64,000 nt of DNA from Porogramme epimiltina. Lineage: Eukaryota > Basidiomycota > Agaricomycetes > Polyporales > Polyporaceae. This document shows positions 48,397-59,446 of the stretch, piece by piece. Positions within the stretch are counted from its first letter, which is position 1. Every line of letters starts with the position of its first letter. A program made the translations under genes and the position numbers. The notes under the pieces are model-generated. The model saw only the letters and a list, made by a program, of their open reading frames with translations. It was not told the DNA's origin and did no database searches. The stretch is taken from assembly GCA_900155495.1 (NCBI GenBank), contig FTLJ01000131.1:1-64000 (forward strand), given 5' to 3'.

Positions 48397-50250
48397 CATC
48401 GTCATCTAGAGCATCCTTCTCGCCCATGTGACCGGCCATCTCTGCTTTCCATAGTCTCCAGAAACGCACTGCAATATCTCCGTCTTCGCGTTCCAGGTCC
48501 TGCGGGTACTGTTTGTGGAAGGCACTAAATATTTGGAGGTATCCGTCCAAGTCATATCATTCTACAGAAGGATGTCCGGCGGCTCAAGGACAGACAATGA
48601 AGGACGCCTGCAATTGATCCTTGAGCTGAGGATATCAATGACAACCAGACTAGCCCAAGGAGATCGGGAGCGTCGATGAAAGAGGGCCGGAAACCGACAA
48701 ATGCAAGGCTTTGGACAGCCAGCAGTCGCCGTGCCTATTCGCGTAGAAAGTAAGACCCCCTTGTAAGAATTGGACGAATGTACGATACCCGCGATGGCAA
48801 GGGCATCGACTTTCTGTATAGTCCAATATTTATTACAATACTGACTGGGCGCACGGCACCCGGTTTCACGTGCACATATTCACGCAGCGCACCTCCTGGC
48901 GATGGCCTCTGCAACCTAGTTCATCGTCAAACCTTCTAGGTTCTCTAATGCACGTCAGCACAATCGTGGCTCTCACATGTTTCTTAAGACACCTGACACA
49001 CGGGTCCTCAGGAGTCAGCAGAAGCACCTTCACTGTCACTGTTGCCATCGCCGTCATTCAGATTGTTAGGGCGAAGGCTGTCCTTTGAGATTCCATTCTG
49101 TGCCCCAAAGGATTATACCGGGCGACAGACCTTCACAATGGTGACGTGTTGGTACCGCGGGAGGTGCAGCTGGGTGGGTGCCGTGGGTGTCGTGGTACGT
49201 GTATAACGCATGATATGCCAGAGTGGGGTAGGGAACGACAGAGCCCTCGACCCGCTCTGGTCCTATGAAACCTACAGAACCAAGTGGATGTGATACTTGC
49301 CTTTAACTTTGACGCGGTCAGGTAGTACGATGACGAAGTTCCACCAGAAGTGGAGACATTCTAGCCTCAACTCGGATACTCTCTAGTTGCCACATTACAA
49401 CTCCGCAAATGGATCAAGTTTTACAAACTCCGCAGTGGCTGAGCCGCTGGTGACAGTGACTCACATACAGGCGGCCATGGTACTAGTCCGCACACCGGCG
49501 ATGGGATCGCACTCTATGACTACGTACCCCTAATGTTCATCTCATCTCCGTCCCCCTTTCAACACGGGATACCTTGTGTGCGAACACGTTATCCAACGTG
49601 AGTTGTATTTGGATCTCTTTCGTGACCAAACTACCTCCAGGCTCCACCCTCAGCCATATCGTATCCGGATTCCAGATAAGTGATCTAATAGACATACATG
49701 TGTACCAACGGGGAGTATAGCTTGGTGATGTACTTTGATGTGACGGGCTGAAGCAATGCAAATAGATGAACCCCCATCTTCGTGGAGCTTTCCGTGTTTG
49801 AGGATAGCTCCAGTTAAGGAGGGCTTGTTGTACAATGTAGCCTAAGACTCGCGCTGGAGGTGGAGACAGATAGCTGTCATATTGGCTTAAAATAGTTCCT
49901 CAATCTTCATCCTGGACAGAAGCCAGTTGAAATGCAGAGTCCTCATCAACAGAGCTTCTTAAACGTGTACCCATGTTTCCACCCCTTGATTCCGCATACC
50001 AGCGTTCTGTTCTTTTTACGCTCACAAAACCTGGCGTAAAAGCAAAACAAGGATCACGTTTTCGAAGACGATTACCGCGGGGTGTACGCGATAATCAACG
50101 ACGAGCGTGCTGCGATCTAGGGGTCATGATATATTGTAGGCCGCTGCACCGACGAGTTCGGCCTCCCTGCTCCATTTCATACAATACAAGGGGATTCTCT
50201 TTTCCAGCTAACTATACAAGCGATCCCTTCCTCAGGTTCCACTCTCCATA
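48397..50250. other. Gene-poor spacer with a copper-fist relic
   Basis: No intact gene is recognised. The minus-strand frame 48305-48550 (81 codons) has amino acid composition like real protein (EDGDIAVRFWRLWKAEM) and overlaps the DUF6533 stump on the opposite strand, but I cannot name it. Bases 49140-49219 resemble the 3' end of the copper-fist gene. Confidence 0.4.
49140..49219 (+). pseudogene. Fragment related to the 3' end of the copper-fist gene
   Basis: The segment aligns with 44899-44970. It encodes VPREVQLGGCRGCRG, compared with VPREVRPAGCGGCCG at the end of the copper-fist protein, and the similarity runs past the stop into TATAACG and TGAT.TG. The codon matching the original stop is displaced by a short insertion. 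No fist domain is found nearby, so this is a partial duplicate or the last trace of a second copper-fist gene. Confidence 0.6.
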
Positions 50251-51958
50251 ATGTCGTCCACCTCTCAAGAGGACTCAACCGACGTTGATTTGTACAACTC
50301 TCCGTTCGTGACTCCTCTTTCTACGTGCTAATACTTTTGCTAACTTTCAAGGGGGGTAGTGTTCTTGGGAACTACGATCTCGTTTCGGCACTCGGTTGGC
50401 TGCCTTCCTGTTGGTTCAAGTCCTTGGTACACTGCCTGATACTCGCGCTTATAGCTCTTCTCTTGTTCGAGCACGCTATCACTCTAGAACGTGAGATTGA
50501 GCTGTTCTGGCGGGGAAGAACTTCCGGTGCCAAGGTCGTCTTCCTGGCGAACAGATATATCATTATTTTTTACTCTGGGTTCCTCCTTGTGTCCTTGAGC
50601 AAGGCGTTCACGAATCATGTGAGTCGACGGCTGGTATTGACTACGGAATCCAGGTCCATGCTCACACACATATCAGGCGTAAGTCGTTCAGTCGGGTACT
50701 CGAGGGCACTTGAATGTTTCATCTTTTGAGCTGTCCAGTTGCAACGGTCTTCTACAAGCCAGTTTCTTCATCAACCTCTCCGCGTACATCCCGTGGGCAG
50801 GTAGCGGTCTCACTCTTCCTACAGTACTGTATGGAACTAACGGGCTGTCCAGCGTTCTCTGCAATGCGAATGCTCGCGCTGAGCAATTCAAAAGTACTAT
50901 CCATACTCGTCCTTGCTCTTTCGCTCGTCCCTACTGGCGCGGGAATTGTAAGTGTCTGTGAGCAATCTCATTATTTCCGTCTTCAGGCTAACACCGATCG
51001 TGCTTTAAACAGGCGCAGTTTATATCTGGATATGCAGGGTATGGCGACCCGGTGTTTGGCTGCCTTGCACAGAAGGCATTTCTTTCTGATAAAGTATTCA
51101 CAAGGTAACACCTCGTTCAATCATCCGTTTCCAATTTTTACTCACGGCGGTAGCGGTGAGCGGCGCACCCAGAATGTCCCAGAGAGAAATCCTGATGACT
51201 CTCTCAGTTTTCATTGCCCTAAGGGCGTCCCTGATCGTAGCTGACATCATCATCATCATTGCGATGTGGGTCAAGCTGTTATACTGGGCACCCTTAAGGA
51301 AGGCAACATTGCCGGGTCAAGTAACTCTAACGGATATATTCATTCGAGACGGTGAGCACATACATCGTACATGATTTATCCTATTGCTGATTTACCCCAT
51401 AGGAACGATATACTTCGTGTAAGACTGCAGCTCCTCTATCAGTCTTTGATTGCAGAAATCTTGAAACGACCGCGGGTAGCTTGCTTCTCACTCTGAACGT
51501 CCTACACTTAGCATTTTCTCTTTCTTCGGTACGTCCCCGAATGATAGGGTCACCCGGTCGCGATTTTGAATAAAGCATGTGCAGATCTTCGATGTTGGGG
51601 GCGTCAGTGGTCTGCCGACGTTTATAGAACCGTACGCCCCTATTACGTCCTCTTCGCTGGTCCTGGAATAAACTGATCCGTAGCTCACGTGGCTAACGCA
51701 TTCAGCATAACAACAATATTAGTATCACGCTTTCTCATGAACCTCCAAGAAGCGAGCTTGCGACCCATGAAGGTTCCGTCCGACAGCCCGCTTCACTTTT
51801 CTACAGATCCAGACAAATCTCTTCCGAGCTTCATAGCGCCACCAGGAAGAGTCGGGGAGACTGTGGGGACACAAAATGCATGGGATGGACTGGAAGAGGC
51901 GGGAAATAGCCTAGTTCGTGGGCGAATGACTGTAGATGAGCGATGCTCCGATATATAA
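50251..51958 (+). CDS. DUF6533 domain-containing membrane protein (plus-strand copy)
   Basis: A complete-looking copy downstream of the reference gene. The start at 50251 gives MSSTSQEDSTDVDLYNSP, and the second exon, after TAG at about 50359, gives VLGNYDLVSAL. The loop block reads LLLFEHAITLEREIELFWRGRTSGAKVVFLANRY, in separate parts here (50450-50565). Next are FSAMRMLALSNSKVLSILVL and LSLVPTGAGI (about 50855-50950), GYAGYGDPVFGCLAQ (about 51030-51065), SLIVADIIIIIAMWVKLLY with LTDIFIRDG (51230-51350), LLTLNVLHLAFSLSS (51485-51530), and a last exon with ITTILVSRFLMNLQEASLR ending at 51958. The loop has WRGRTSGAK instead of WRRKFSGAT. Function unknown. Confidence 0.75.
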
Positions 51959-52082
51959 CGGACACGCTTCTTCGGGATAACGATATCGCCGTCGAAATGC
52001 CGTGAGTGCTGCACACTTGAGTATTTGATACATTGAAAACGAGCGGTGAGATGTACATACAAACACAAGGCAGAATCACCAG

Positions 52083-53873
52083 CTACACATCTCCGGGGTG
52101 CCCTATCTCCCAAAACAACTCGCCTTTCATCCCCACAAACAGCACACTATCATCATCTAAAACCCCTTCATCACATACCTCGTCGCCAGGTTTGTGCTCG
52201 ATATCCGAATGATCGAGAGAGGCGCTGATAGACCCGATAACATGGCGGGCGAAGCTGATTGTCCCGACGCTAGAGACAGCAGAAGAGGCGTGGTTTAAGT
52301 CTTGCTGAGAGTTGAGAACCACCTCTTTGCGATTGGCCTCTTGAAGGTCAAGGAGGAAATGAGAGATTAAGATTGTTGTGAGGCTAAAAACCAGGGTTCT
52401 CGTGCTTAGCAACGAGCTGAACAAAGGAATGAACATGAAGGAATAAACATACGGATCGACGAACACCGTAATGTTAGCTATAGTGCCGTCGCCGAACGTC
52501 TGCGGGGGTGATCAGGTTCAGCCTCGTCCTCTGTGGAAAACCGTCGGGAACTAACCTCCGTTAGGGTGAAGGCGATTTGCACCATGTTAAGGGTAGCGAT
52601 GATTCTAGAAAGTACGTGTCAGGTGACACGCACCTCGACATCAAGCCGACGTGAAATCTTACAAGAAATACAAAGTGCCTACGGGTGTAGGTTGTCAGTA
52701 TACATGTTCGTCCTAGAGATGACTTTGACTCGCCATTACGGACAAATATGTTCGCAAACGTTTGGTTGCTAGAGGATAACACCTGCTTGAGTTTGATTTG
52801 ACGGGAGAATCCCCACCAAGTGATGGTGAGAAGTATCGTATCAGCCGCAATGAAGGAGGACCGAGCAGTGAGTGTGACTGGAGATGGCCATAGTGATAAG
52901 TATCTCTGGATTGATGGAGGTTTTTGTACATACGTCTGTGTGTTCACTACGTCAGTGACGCTTTTAAGGCACAATGGCATGGTATCACCAACATCACAGG
53001 AATCGTAACGGGGGTCGCCGAGTCAGGGAAAACCTGACTGAGGAAGCACCCCACGATGGGGGTCTGGACCCCAGCGAAATCAAAGAAGAATTGCGTCTGG
53101 AGGGCAAGTCAGTCTATGCGATGAAAGGGTGCCATCTGAATACCTACGCAGTTGAGTATGAAGGGGACCATCATCAGCAGGAGAACAACAGCAGCTAGAG
53201 TCTTGCTTCTGCTAAGCGCAAATGCTCGAAGGGCAGCGAAAACTTGAAGAGAAGATATGCACCAAGTGCTGAATGAGTTTTTGTTATATACACGCTGCAA
53301 GGGACACTCACTAGCCCAAGGGACGATGGGAAATATGGCGCCGAAGAAGGCTGGGTAAAACAGGGTGGTGCATCTGTAGTTGCGGATTAGGCTCAACCAG
53401 TGGCCCTGATGGCGATGCCGCTCGAGCTTACTCCTACAGTGAACGGGGTAAGATGATGAGTATGAGAACGTAAGCAGCGGAGGGACGGTGTACCTGATCC
53501 GTGAAACGGGTGTTGAAAGCCACAAGGTCAAGGATGTAGCGCAATACCGGAACATACTTGTTCAACAGAAAGAGGACAGTTGCGCCGGTGAATGGCCGCA
53601 TCCAAAACAGTGTGATCTCTTGAGGGAGCGTCAAAACTGACTCGAAGAAAATAAGAGCTAGCGAAATGATTAAGCAAGGGTCCGTTAATGGCATGGTTTA
53701 ACAAGTAATCAAACGGTGGGAACGTACAGGCCACTCCAGTGGCAAGGAAGTTTGCGAATGTTCTATTGAAGAAACTGGTCAGTAGAGGACTATGCTAACC
53801 CCACTTATACCTACGCGCCATCGTAAAACTCCACGTAGAACTGGACTATCTCGGGATCAACCTGAGAGGGCAT
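52083..53873 (-). CDS. DUF6533 membrane protein, second subfamily
   Basis: The start at 53873 gives MPSQVDPEIVQFYVEFYDGA. The loop block reads FFESVLTLPQEITLFWMRPFTGATVLFLLNKY (in two parts, 53670-53550). Further blocks are FAALRAFALSRSKTLAAVVL with VPFILNCVGI (about 53240-53140), a DFAGVQTP..GC block (about 53070), SFIAADTILLTITWWGF with FANIFVRNG (about 52860-52730), and a helix near 52600. The last exon has LTTILISHFLLDLQEANRKEV, then SSVGTISFARHVIGSISASLD, and ends PGDV at 52083. The FAR..IGSI tail groups it with the genes at 30931-32602 and 61307-62895. It is tail-to-tail with the plus-strand copy ending at 51958. Function unknown; exon borders partly resolved. Confidence 0.72.
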
Positions 53874-53879
53874 ATTCAG

Positions 53880-54710
53880 TGGTGGAGCGGTAACCCGTAC
53901 GCTCTACAAGCCTGTCAGAATAGCGAAGGGGCGAGTAGGCTATGACCCTCACCAAACGACAAGACACGTATTTATATGTGCTAGCTGATGACGTACTTCT
54001 GCCCACAGCCTCTGAGAAGATCTGTGAGAACTTAGATACTATTGCATATGAGGAAGCGTTACGGTCGCGACGTCCCTCCTACGCCTCTCTTGTCCTTGAT
54101 GTCGACATGGGGGCCCTGGAGACCTGGAAGTCCGATAAGAAATGCAATATGAAAGAGAGTGGTGATGCGGTGTTGAGGGCGCAGTCTTACGTATACGCTA
54201 CCACTTAGTATTTGGACGTGGTTGAGCTCACGACCATCCGCGACCATCTGCCATCCGATGACTCCACATCATGTTGTAAGAGCTTTGAAAGGGAGGGAAT
54301 TCAATGTCAGCTCTCGCCGTCGTGAGAGGGAGGAAGCCGTACCTGGATGGCGCTTGTGCGGTCTTGACATGGATCCAGCATTATTAGCTACCCCACGTCA
54401 CGCGCTAAGCGATGGTGCCCAGGACATTGGAAATGACTCGCATCCCAATGGAGAAAAAATGGCAGCTAGACCGGAAACGTTTTGAAAGGATGCTATGTAG
54501 ACCACCGCCGCTCATCGAAGAAAACGGGGAGGCACCACCCCAACCTTAACAGCGCATCGTTGCGCGAATCCAATAGGAGCTGCGCCAACACAGCTTTGCT
54601 CCCACCCGGTGACAACCCAAGCCGCATTGCAATACCCTCAACGTTCTTAATATTCCCCGCACCATATGGTACATTGTTGATCACTGCGCACTGTCCACTG
54701 CGAGAAATAC
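53880..54710. other. Spacer
   Basis: No recognisable gene. Plus-strand frames 53942-54208 and 54482-54838 show no domain; the latter is antisense to the last exon of the sedolisin gene. Confidence 0.35.
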
Positions 54711-56778
54711 TCAAGGGAGGAGGAGGAAAAGGGGCAGAAGTGCGAGGAAGTTCGGAGTGCCGAGGCCCGAGACAGGGTCCCAACCGGGCTGCGCCTCGAA
54801 GCCATTCGTGTTACACCCCGGGTTGTTCCCCACAGTAATGTCGTGGAACGCACCCTCGAACTTATACAGCTAGGTAGAGAGAAGCCGTCAGCACTGTCAC
54901 TCAAATACACAACGCAGGGCACGTACCGCGGGGTTGACCCAGCCAACAGGCTTTTTGCCGATCGCGAGGCGCGCGTCGTTGATCGCGGAGAGGATGGACG
55001 CGAACGTCGGCGCGGACGCAGACGTGCCGGAGACGAGCTCGAGCGTGCCGTCGATCGCGACCGTGTAGTTGAGCCCGTTCGTAGCGACATCCGGGAACGC
55101 GCGCCCGGTTGCGTTGAACGTCCCCGCAGCGTATGGAGGTGGGAAGCGCTTGAGATAGCCAGCGACGGCGTCCTTCTGGAACTGCGGCGTCGGGAACACG
55201 TTCGAGAAGCCGCCGCCCGAGGGGAAGAGCTGGAAGACCGCAGTCTCAGGCTTCGTGACGCTGTTGCCGGGCACGACCTGCGTCGCGCCCACGGAGGTGA
55301 CGTAGGGACAGCCGCCGGGGAAAGTGGGGTTGAAGCGCGTGCCGTCGAAGGACTCCTGATCGTTATCATCGAGGCATAGGCCGAATGGGCTGCCGACGCC
55401 CGAATCCCCGGAGGAGTAGACGAAGGTCACGCCCGTGAGACTCAGCTTGCCGTACTCGGCGCACTGGCGCTGCACATACGCGGTCGAGAGCTCCGCTTCC
55501 TGGTAGCCGTATGAGGTCGAGATGACGTACGAAAGAGGCGCGCCTCCACACTGCTCTGGGCCTTGGTACCCGCCGAAAGGATCAGGGTAGGCGGGGTCGA
55601 CGTTGGGGTCATCACCACCTTCGAAAGTACAGTAGGAGGCATCGAGCGCGTTGAGGAAAGTACCGAAGGAGCCACCTTCGACATCGTCTCCAACTTGATA
55701 CAAATTGACAGGTTGCCCTTTGCCAACGAGGCCCATGACATATTGCAGGTCCAGGCTAGACTCCGCGAAAAAGCCTTCGTCGTTAATGTCTGCACCATCG
55801 ATGCCAATGAAGGTAGGGCGTTCCCCAACTTGACTCTTGGAATAGTTTCCAAAGAACACGTCGAAGTCGGAGGGGAGGTGCGATTCCGGAGAATATTCCA
55901 CTGCGAGTCGCGTTAGTACCCCAAGGGTCAGCGAGAGACATATACAACCACCCACCAACACCGATACTGTTCTTATGGGTAGCGACGGGTATGTAGATGA
56001 AGTCGTACAGAGCACGCAAGCAAGCGAGTGTGATGGCCTCGTCGCAGTGCTCCAGTTGAGTAAAGATCGACTGTTACGGGAGGTGTGTCAGGATTTGCAG
56101 GGTCATTGACGTGGATATCACACAAGAACTTACGTGAATAGGGCCGCCCATCTTCGGATTCGCGCCGAATCCCACCTTCCCAATGTTCTTGCTAGTGTCG
56201 TACGTGCCGTGGCGCCGCATTCCGACATCGAAGTGCAGCGTGGGTGTGATGAGGTCGACGTGCTTCGACACATGCTCCGGGAGGTTGTACGCGCCGTGGC
56301 AAGCGAGGTGTTGTCGACCGTTCCCGGAATGTTCGTAGACGAAGTACTCCGTCCCCAGTAGATGCTCAGCCTCCTGGATGGTGACGTTCGCGTTGATCCA
56401 GCTGCCACTCTTGCTGAGCCTAATGCGACTGGCAGCGATGGAGCCGTCCTCGACAAGCCAATCGCGTACTGCCTCGACAGCCTCCGTAGAAGGGCGGAAT
56501 GTGTTCGCGACTCGAGCGGTAGACCAGTGATTGCTGTAGTTCGGCGAATCGGGGTGGGCGATGTCCATGAGGTACGACTCGAGGTTTTCTAGGTTGGACT
56601 GGACGAGGCCCACGCTGAGCGGGAGGACAGCGCCGGGGTCAGCACGGCGAATAGGAACCCATCCTGCTGGAAGGGCTCGACGTGTCTCGTGTGCCACACG
56701 TCTCGTCGGCATGCGCGCCGCCGAGGAAGACGTGAGGGTAAGGGCGAGGGAGAGGAACCCGGTGAAGAGCATCTTCAA
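54711..56778 (-). CDS. Secreted sedolisin-type peptidase (family S53, tripeptidyl-peptidase-like)
   Basis: Sedolisins are acid serine-carboxyl peptidases; secreted fungal forms release tripeptides or cut proteins during nutrition. Four exons keep frame: 56778-56134, 56070-55956, 55900-54927, 54869-54711, giving 630 residues. A signal peptide (MLFTGFLSLALTLTSSSAA) precedes the activation domain (about 35-200) with LPLSVGLVQSNLENLE and SPNYSNHWS. Catalytic residues are visible: Glu300 and Asp304 in FFAESSLDLQYV, oxyanion Asp419 in YSSGDSG, and Ser547 in SGTSAS. The calcium-binding tail shows FHDITVGNNPGCNTNGF and GWDPVSGLGTPNF. The last residues are unusually hydrophobic (LLPLFLLLP). The start could also be Met at 56772. 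A TATAA-like box lies about 65 bases upstream. Confidence 0.93.
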
Positions 56779-56837
56779 ACCGGTAAGAGGCAGAGCACAA
56801 GACGGGTGCTCGAGGGAAGTGGAGGACCGACGGAGAG

Positions 56838-56846
56838 GTTATAAAT
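56838..56846 (-). promoter_or_regulatory. TATA-like box of the sedolisin gene
   Basis: The minus strand reads CCATTTATAACCTC about 60-70 bases upstream of the start codon at 56778. Confidence 0.45.
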
Positions 56847-56849
56847 GGG

Positions 56850-59207
56850 GGTCCAACGTCTTCGAAGACCGGACGAAGCCCAAGTGGTGTTTAAGGCGGC
56901 GGCAATGTGAACTGAAGAAGCTGATGAGGATGTTGTGCGAAGCTAGGAGGCGTGTGCTAGAACGAGTCATGACATTACCTTCTCTGTGGTGTCCTGGCCG
57001 TCGCCGCCGTTCTTGAGAAGGGATTGGGCCAGAAGTCGTCCACGAAGTCAAATGGAAGTAGCGAAACGCGCGAGAATGCGAGCACGTGTACCGTACAAGG
57101 ACGAGACGCGATGAAGGTGTATTCCATTCACTACCGAGGTCAATGACTTCTACCGCTCATTGCTACCACTCCCTGGGACTGGAGAAGCTGATAGAGTTAG
57201 TAAACGAAGCTATAACGTACAGAAAATAGGATACCGACGGGGATTTAAGACCGACGGCATCCGGGCTCTACGGCATATGAGGGAGAGGAGTGCGGGTCCA
57301 GCATGCTCCAGCACCCCGCACAGGAGTCGGGGTGGCGTCAAGGGCGTCCAGCTGACGATGTGCCGTGGTACGCATCAGACAAAGAGGCCGCCCTCCCGCC
57401 GGGAGTCTTCCACGACCTTGACAGATCATGGCCACTCATCGGAATGTTGACGTGAGCGCCAGCGCCTTGCCCCAAGAGGACGCGCGTTTATCGCCTGCAC
57501 CATGCGGAAGGCTGAAACGCCTATTCATCCATCTTCGAACAGACAAGACAGAACAGAATGTTCGGGCGGCCATCGCAGCGAGAGTGATAGGACAGATGTG
57601 GCGGCAGTATTTCCATAAATCCGGATGCTTTAGTCAAAGCTGTTACATATGTTCTATATGAGTCAAAAATTGTCCAAGAGGAGCACGAATAGCAGCATAC
57701 AAAGCCAGAAATTGCGACGCAAGGCCTCGGCTTCTTCATCCGAGCCACGCGGCCAGTCTCCAGACGTCCATTAACATTCCCGTGCGGTGCCGGAAAAGAA
57801 GTGTTAATCGCGTCGGTGACTGGAGGAAGATATTGGCACGGAAGACTGGCAGAACCCTTCGAGGCCTTGCTTTAAGCTTGAGTATGACAGGTCAGGACAG
57901 CCCGAAGAAACCGGTGTGCGTACCCGTGAGAGAATAGCACCGATGGGCCACCCGTAAATCCGTGTGGCAAGCACACTACGGCCACAAACGAGTAGGGACG
58001 AGAGGGCAAGAATATTCGTTTGGGAAGCGCATGTCCCTGTTCTGTAAGTCAGCTAGAGTTTGTAACGAAATAGCAATATGCACACCAAGTCCGTAACGCT
58101 AAGGCTCCGCCGATGGCGGCTCGACGGTGACAGCTACAGACAACCGAAGGAGAAGGCCTTCACCTCCGTGTCCCACGCCGTCGACTTCTCTTCCACAGCG
58201 TCTAGACCATCATGAGAGCAAGACTAGATTTGCCAAAAAGGAGTAATCGGATAAGCAAATGGATAATGGCGGGCCCGAAATTGAGGACATACCAGGGACG
58301 GCACTGTAGCAGTCAGCTAGAGTGTTCATGATACGAGCAGAAAGACTACCACTCACCTTATAGCCTTTCACTATGCACTTCCATGAGTGGAGGAGAGGGT
58401 TGTGGGACATGCCGAGAACCGAAACCCTCTCCTTCCTATTGTATGGCGCTCGCCTTCGACAGCATTGATGAGTCTGGGTTTGCGATGACCAGAGGCCCGT
58501 CGAGTTCGTCGACACAGGGGCCGCAGCCCTGTGGGAGGAGCGTGAGCCATATATGTGCGATGGAGGAGCTGGGCTGGCCGCTGAACGGCGCACGCGGAAC
58601 TGCACTTACCTTCCTTGAGGATTGTTGCAGTAGATATGTCAACTGGCTTTGTCGTACTGCGAGACCTTCCGGATCCGACTCGGTTGCCTTGCCCATGCCC
58701 ACATGCCGTTCATCCCATAATCACCTCAGAGTGAGATCTTGATGGACGTTCGGCGGCGGAAGGGGCGAAAGCATGTGTTTCTATGCTAGGGAGGAAGCAG
58801 AGTTGAGGAAGCAGCAAGAGAGAGAATTGAGACACAAAGGACCTCGAGGAGATAGGTGATGCATACAGTCAAGACGTCCGTAATGGATCGTATCGGACGT
58901 GCTTCTCTCGAGACGTTGATTATCCATGCTTGGCCCACACTTGACGCCCGTCGATCTCGTCATTCGAATTTCGCCATTCATAGCTAGCCGACGGCGCGGA
59001 TAACACCTGGCATGTTCATCTTCAACCCACTCACTGTACAGACTCCCAACGGCTCTCATGAGGCCTTCAATCAACTCTCAACATTCGTCAGAAACGAGGT
59101 AGAGTGGACTAGCGCACTACCCTTGAGAGCTGCTGTTATTAATACGTGTATTTAGATCTAACCAGGATCATTTGTTCAGCGCCGAAACACAATTTTCGCG
59201 GTGAACT
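56850..59207. other. Gene-poor spacer
   Basis: About 2.3 kb without a recognisable gene. The most protein-like frame is 58436-58702 minus (88 codons, with WLTLLPQGCGPCVDEL), but it has no domain I know and no clear neighbouring exons. No repeat is obvious. Confidence 0.35.
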
Positions 59208-59446
59208 ATGGACTCTCCGCGTTGTGGATCTCGGAAATTGTCTAAGCAGCTGCTGGCAGCCTTGAAGCAGGAAATAGGCTCTATGAGGTAAGCACTGATC
59301 CTCGTGTTCTAGTGTCGATTGTGAGCCTGACACCTAAGTACCTCAGCAACGAAGATGTATCTCGAGCTGTTTTGTCTCGCGCCGGGAAAGTTCTGATTGC
59401 AAACTTTGTCTAGATAAAGTCTATCAAGGGGGACCTGCGGGAAGCC

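Noticed and set aside
59208..59287. Firm first exon of the second F-box gene
   Set aside because: The peptide is plausible, but joining it to 59411 either creates a stop or needs a 24-base intron, so it was left as a possibility.
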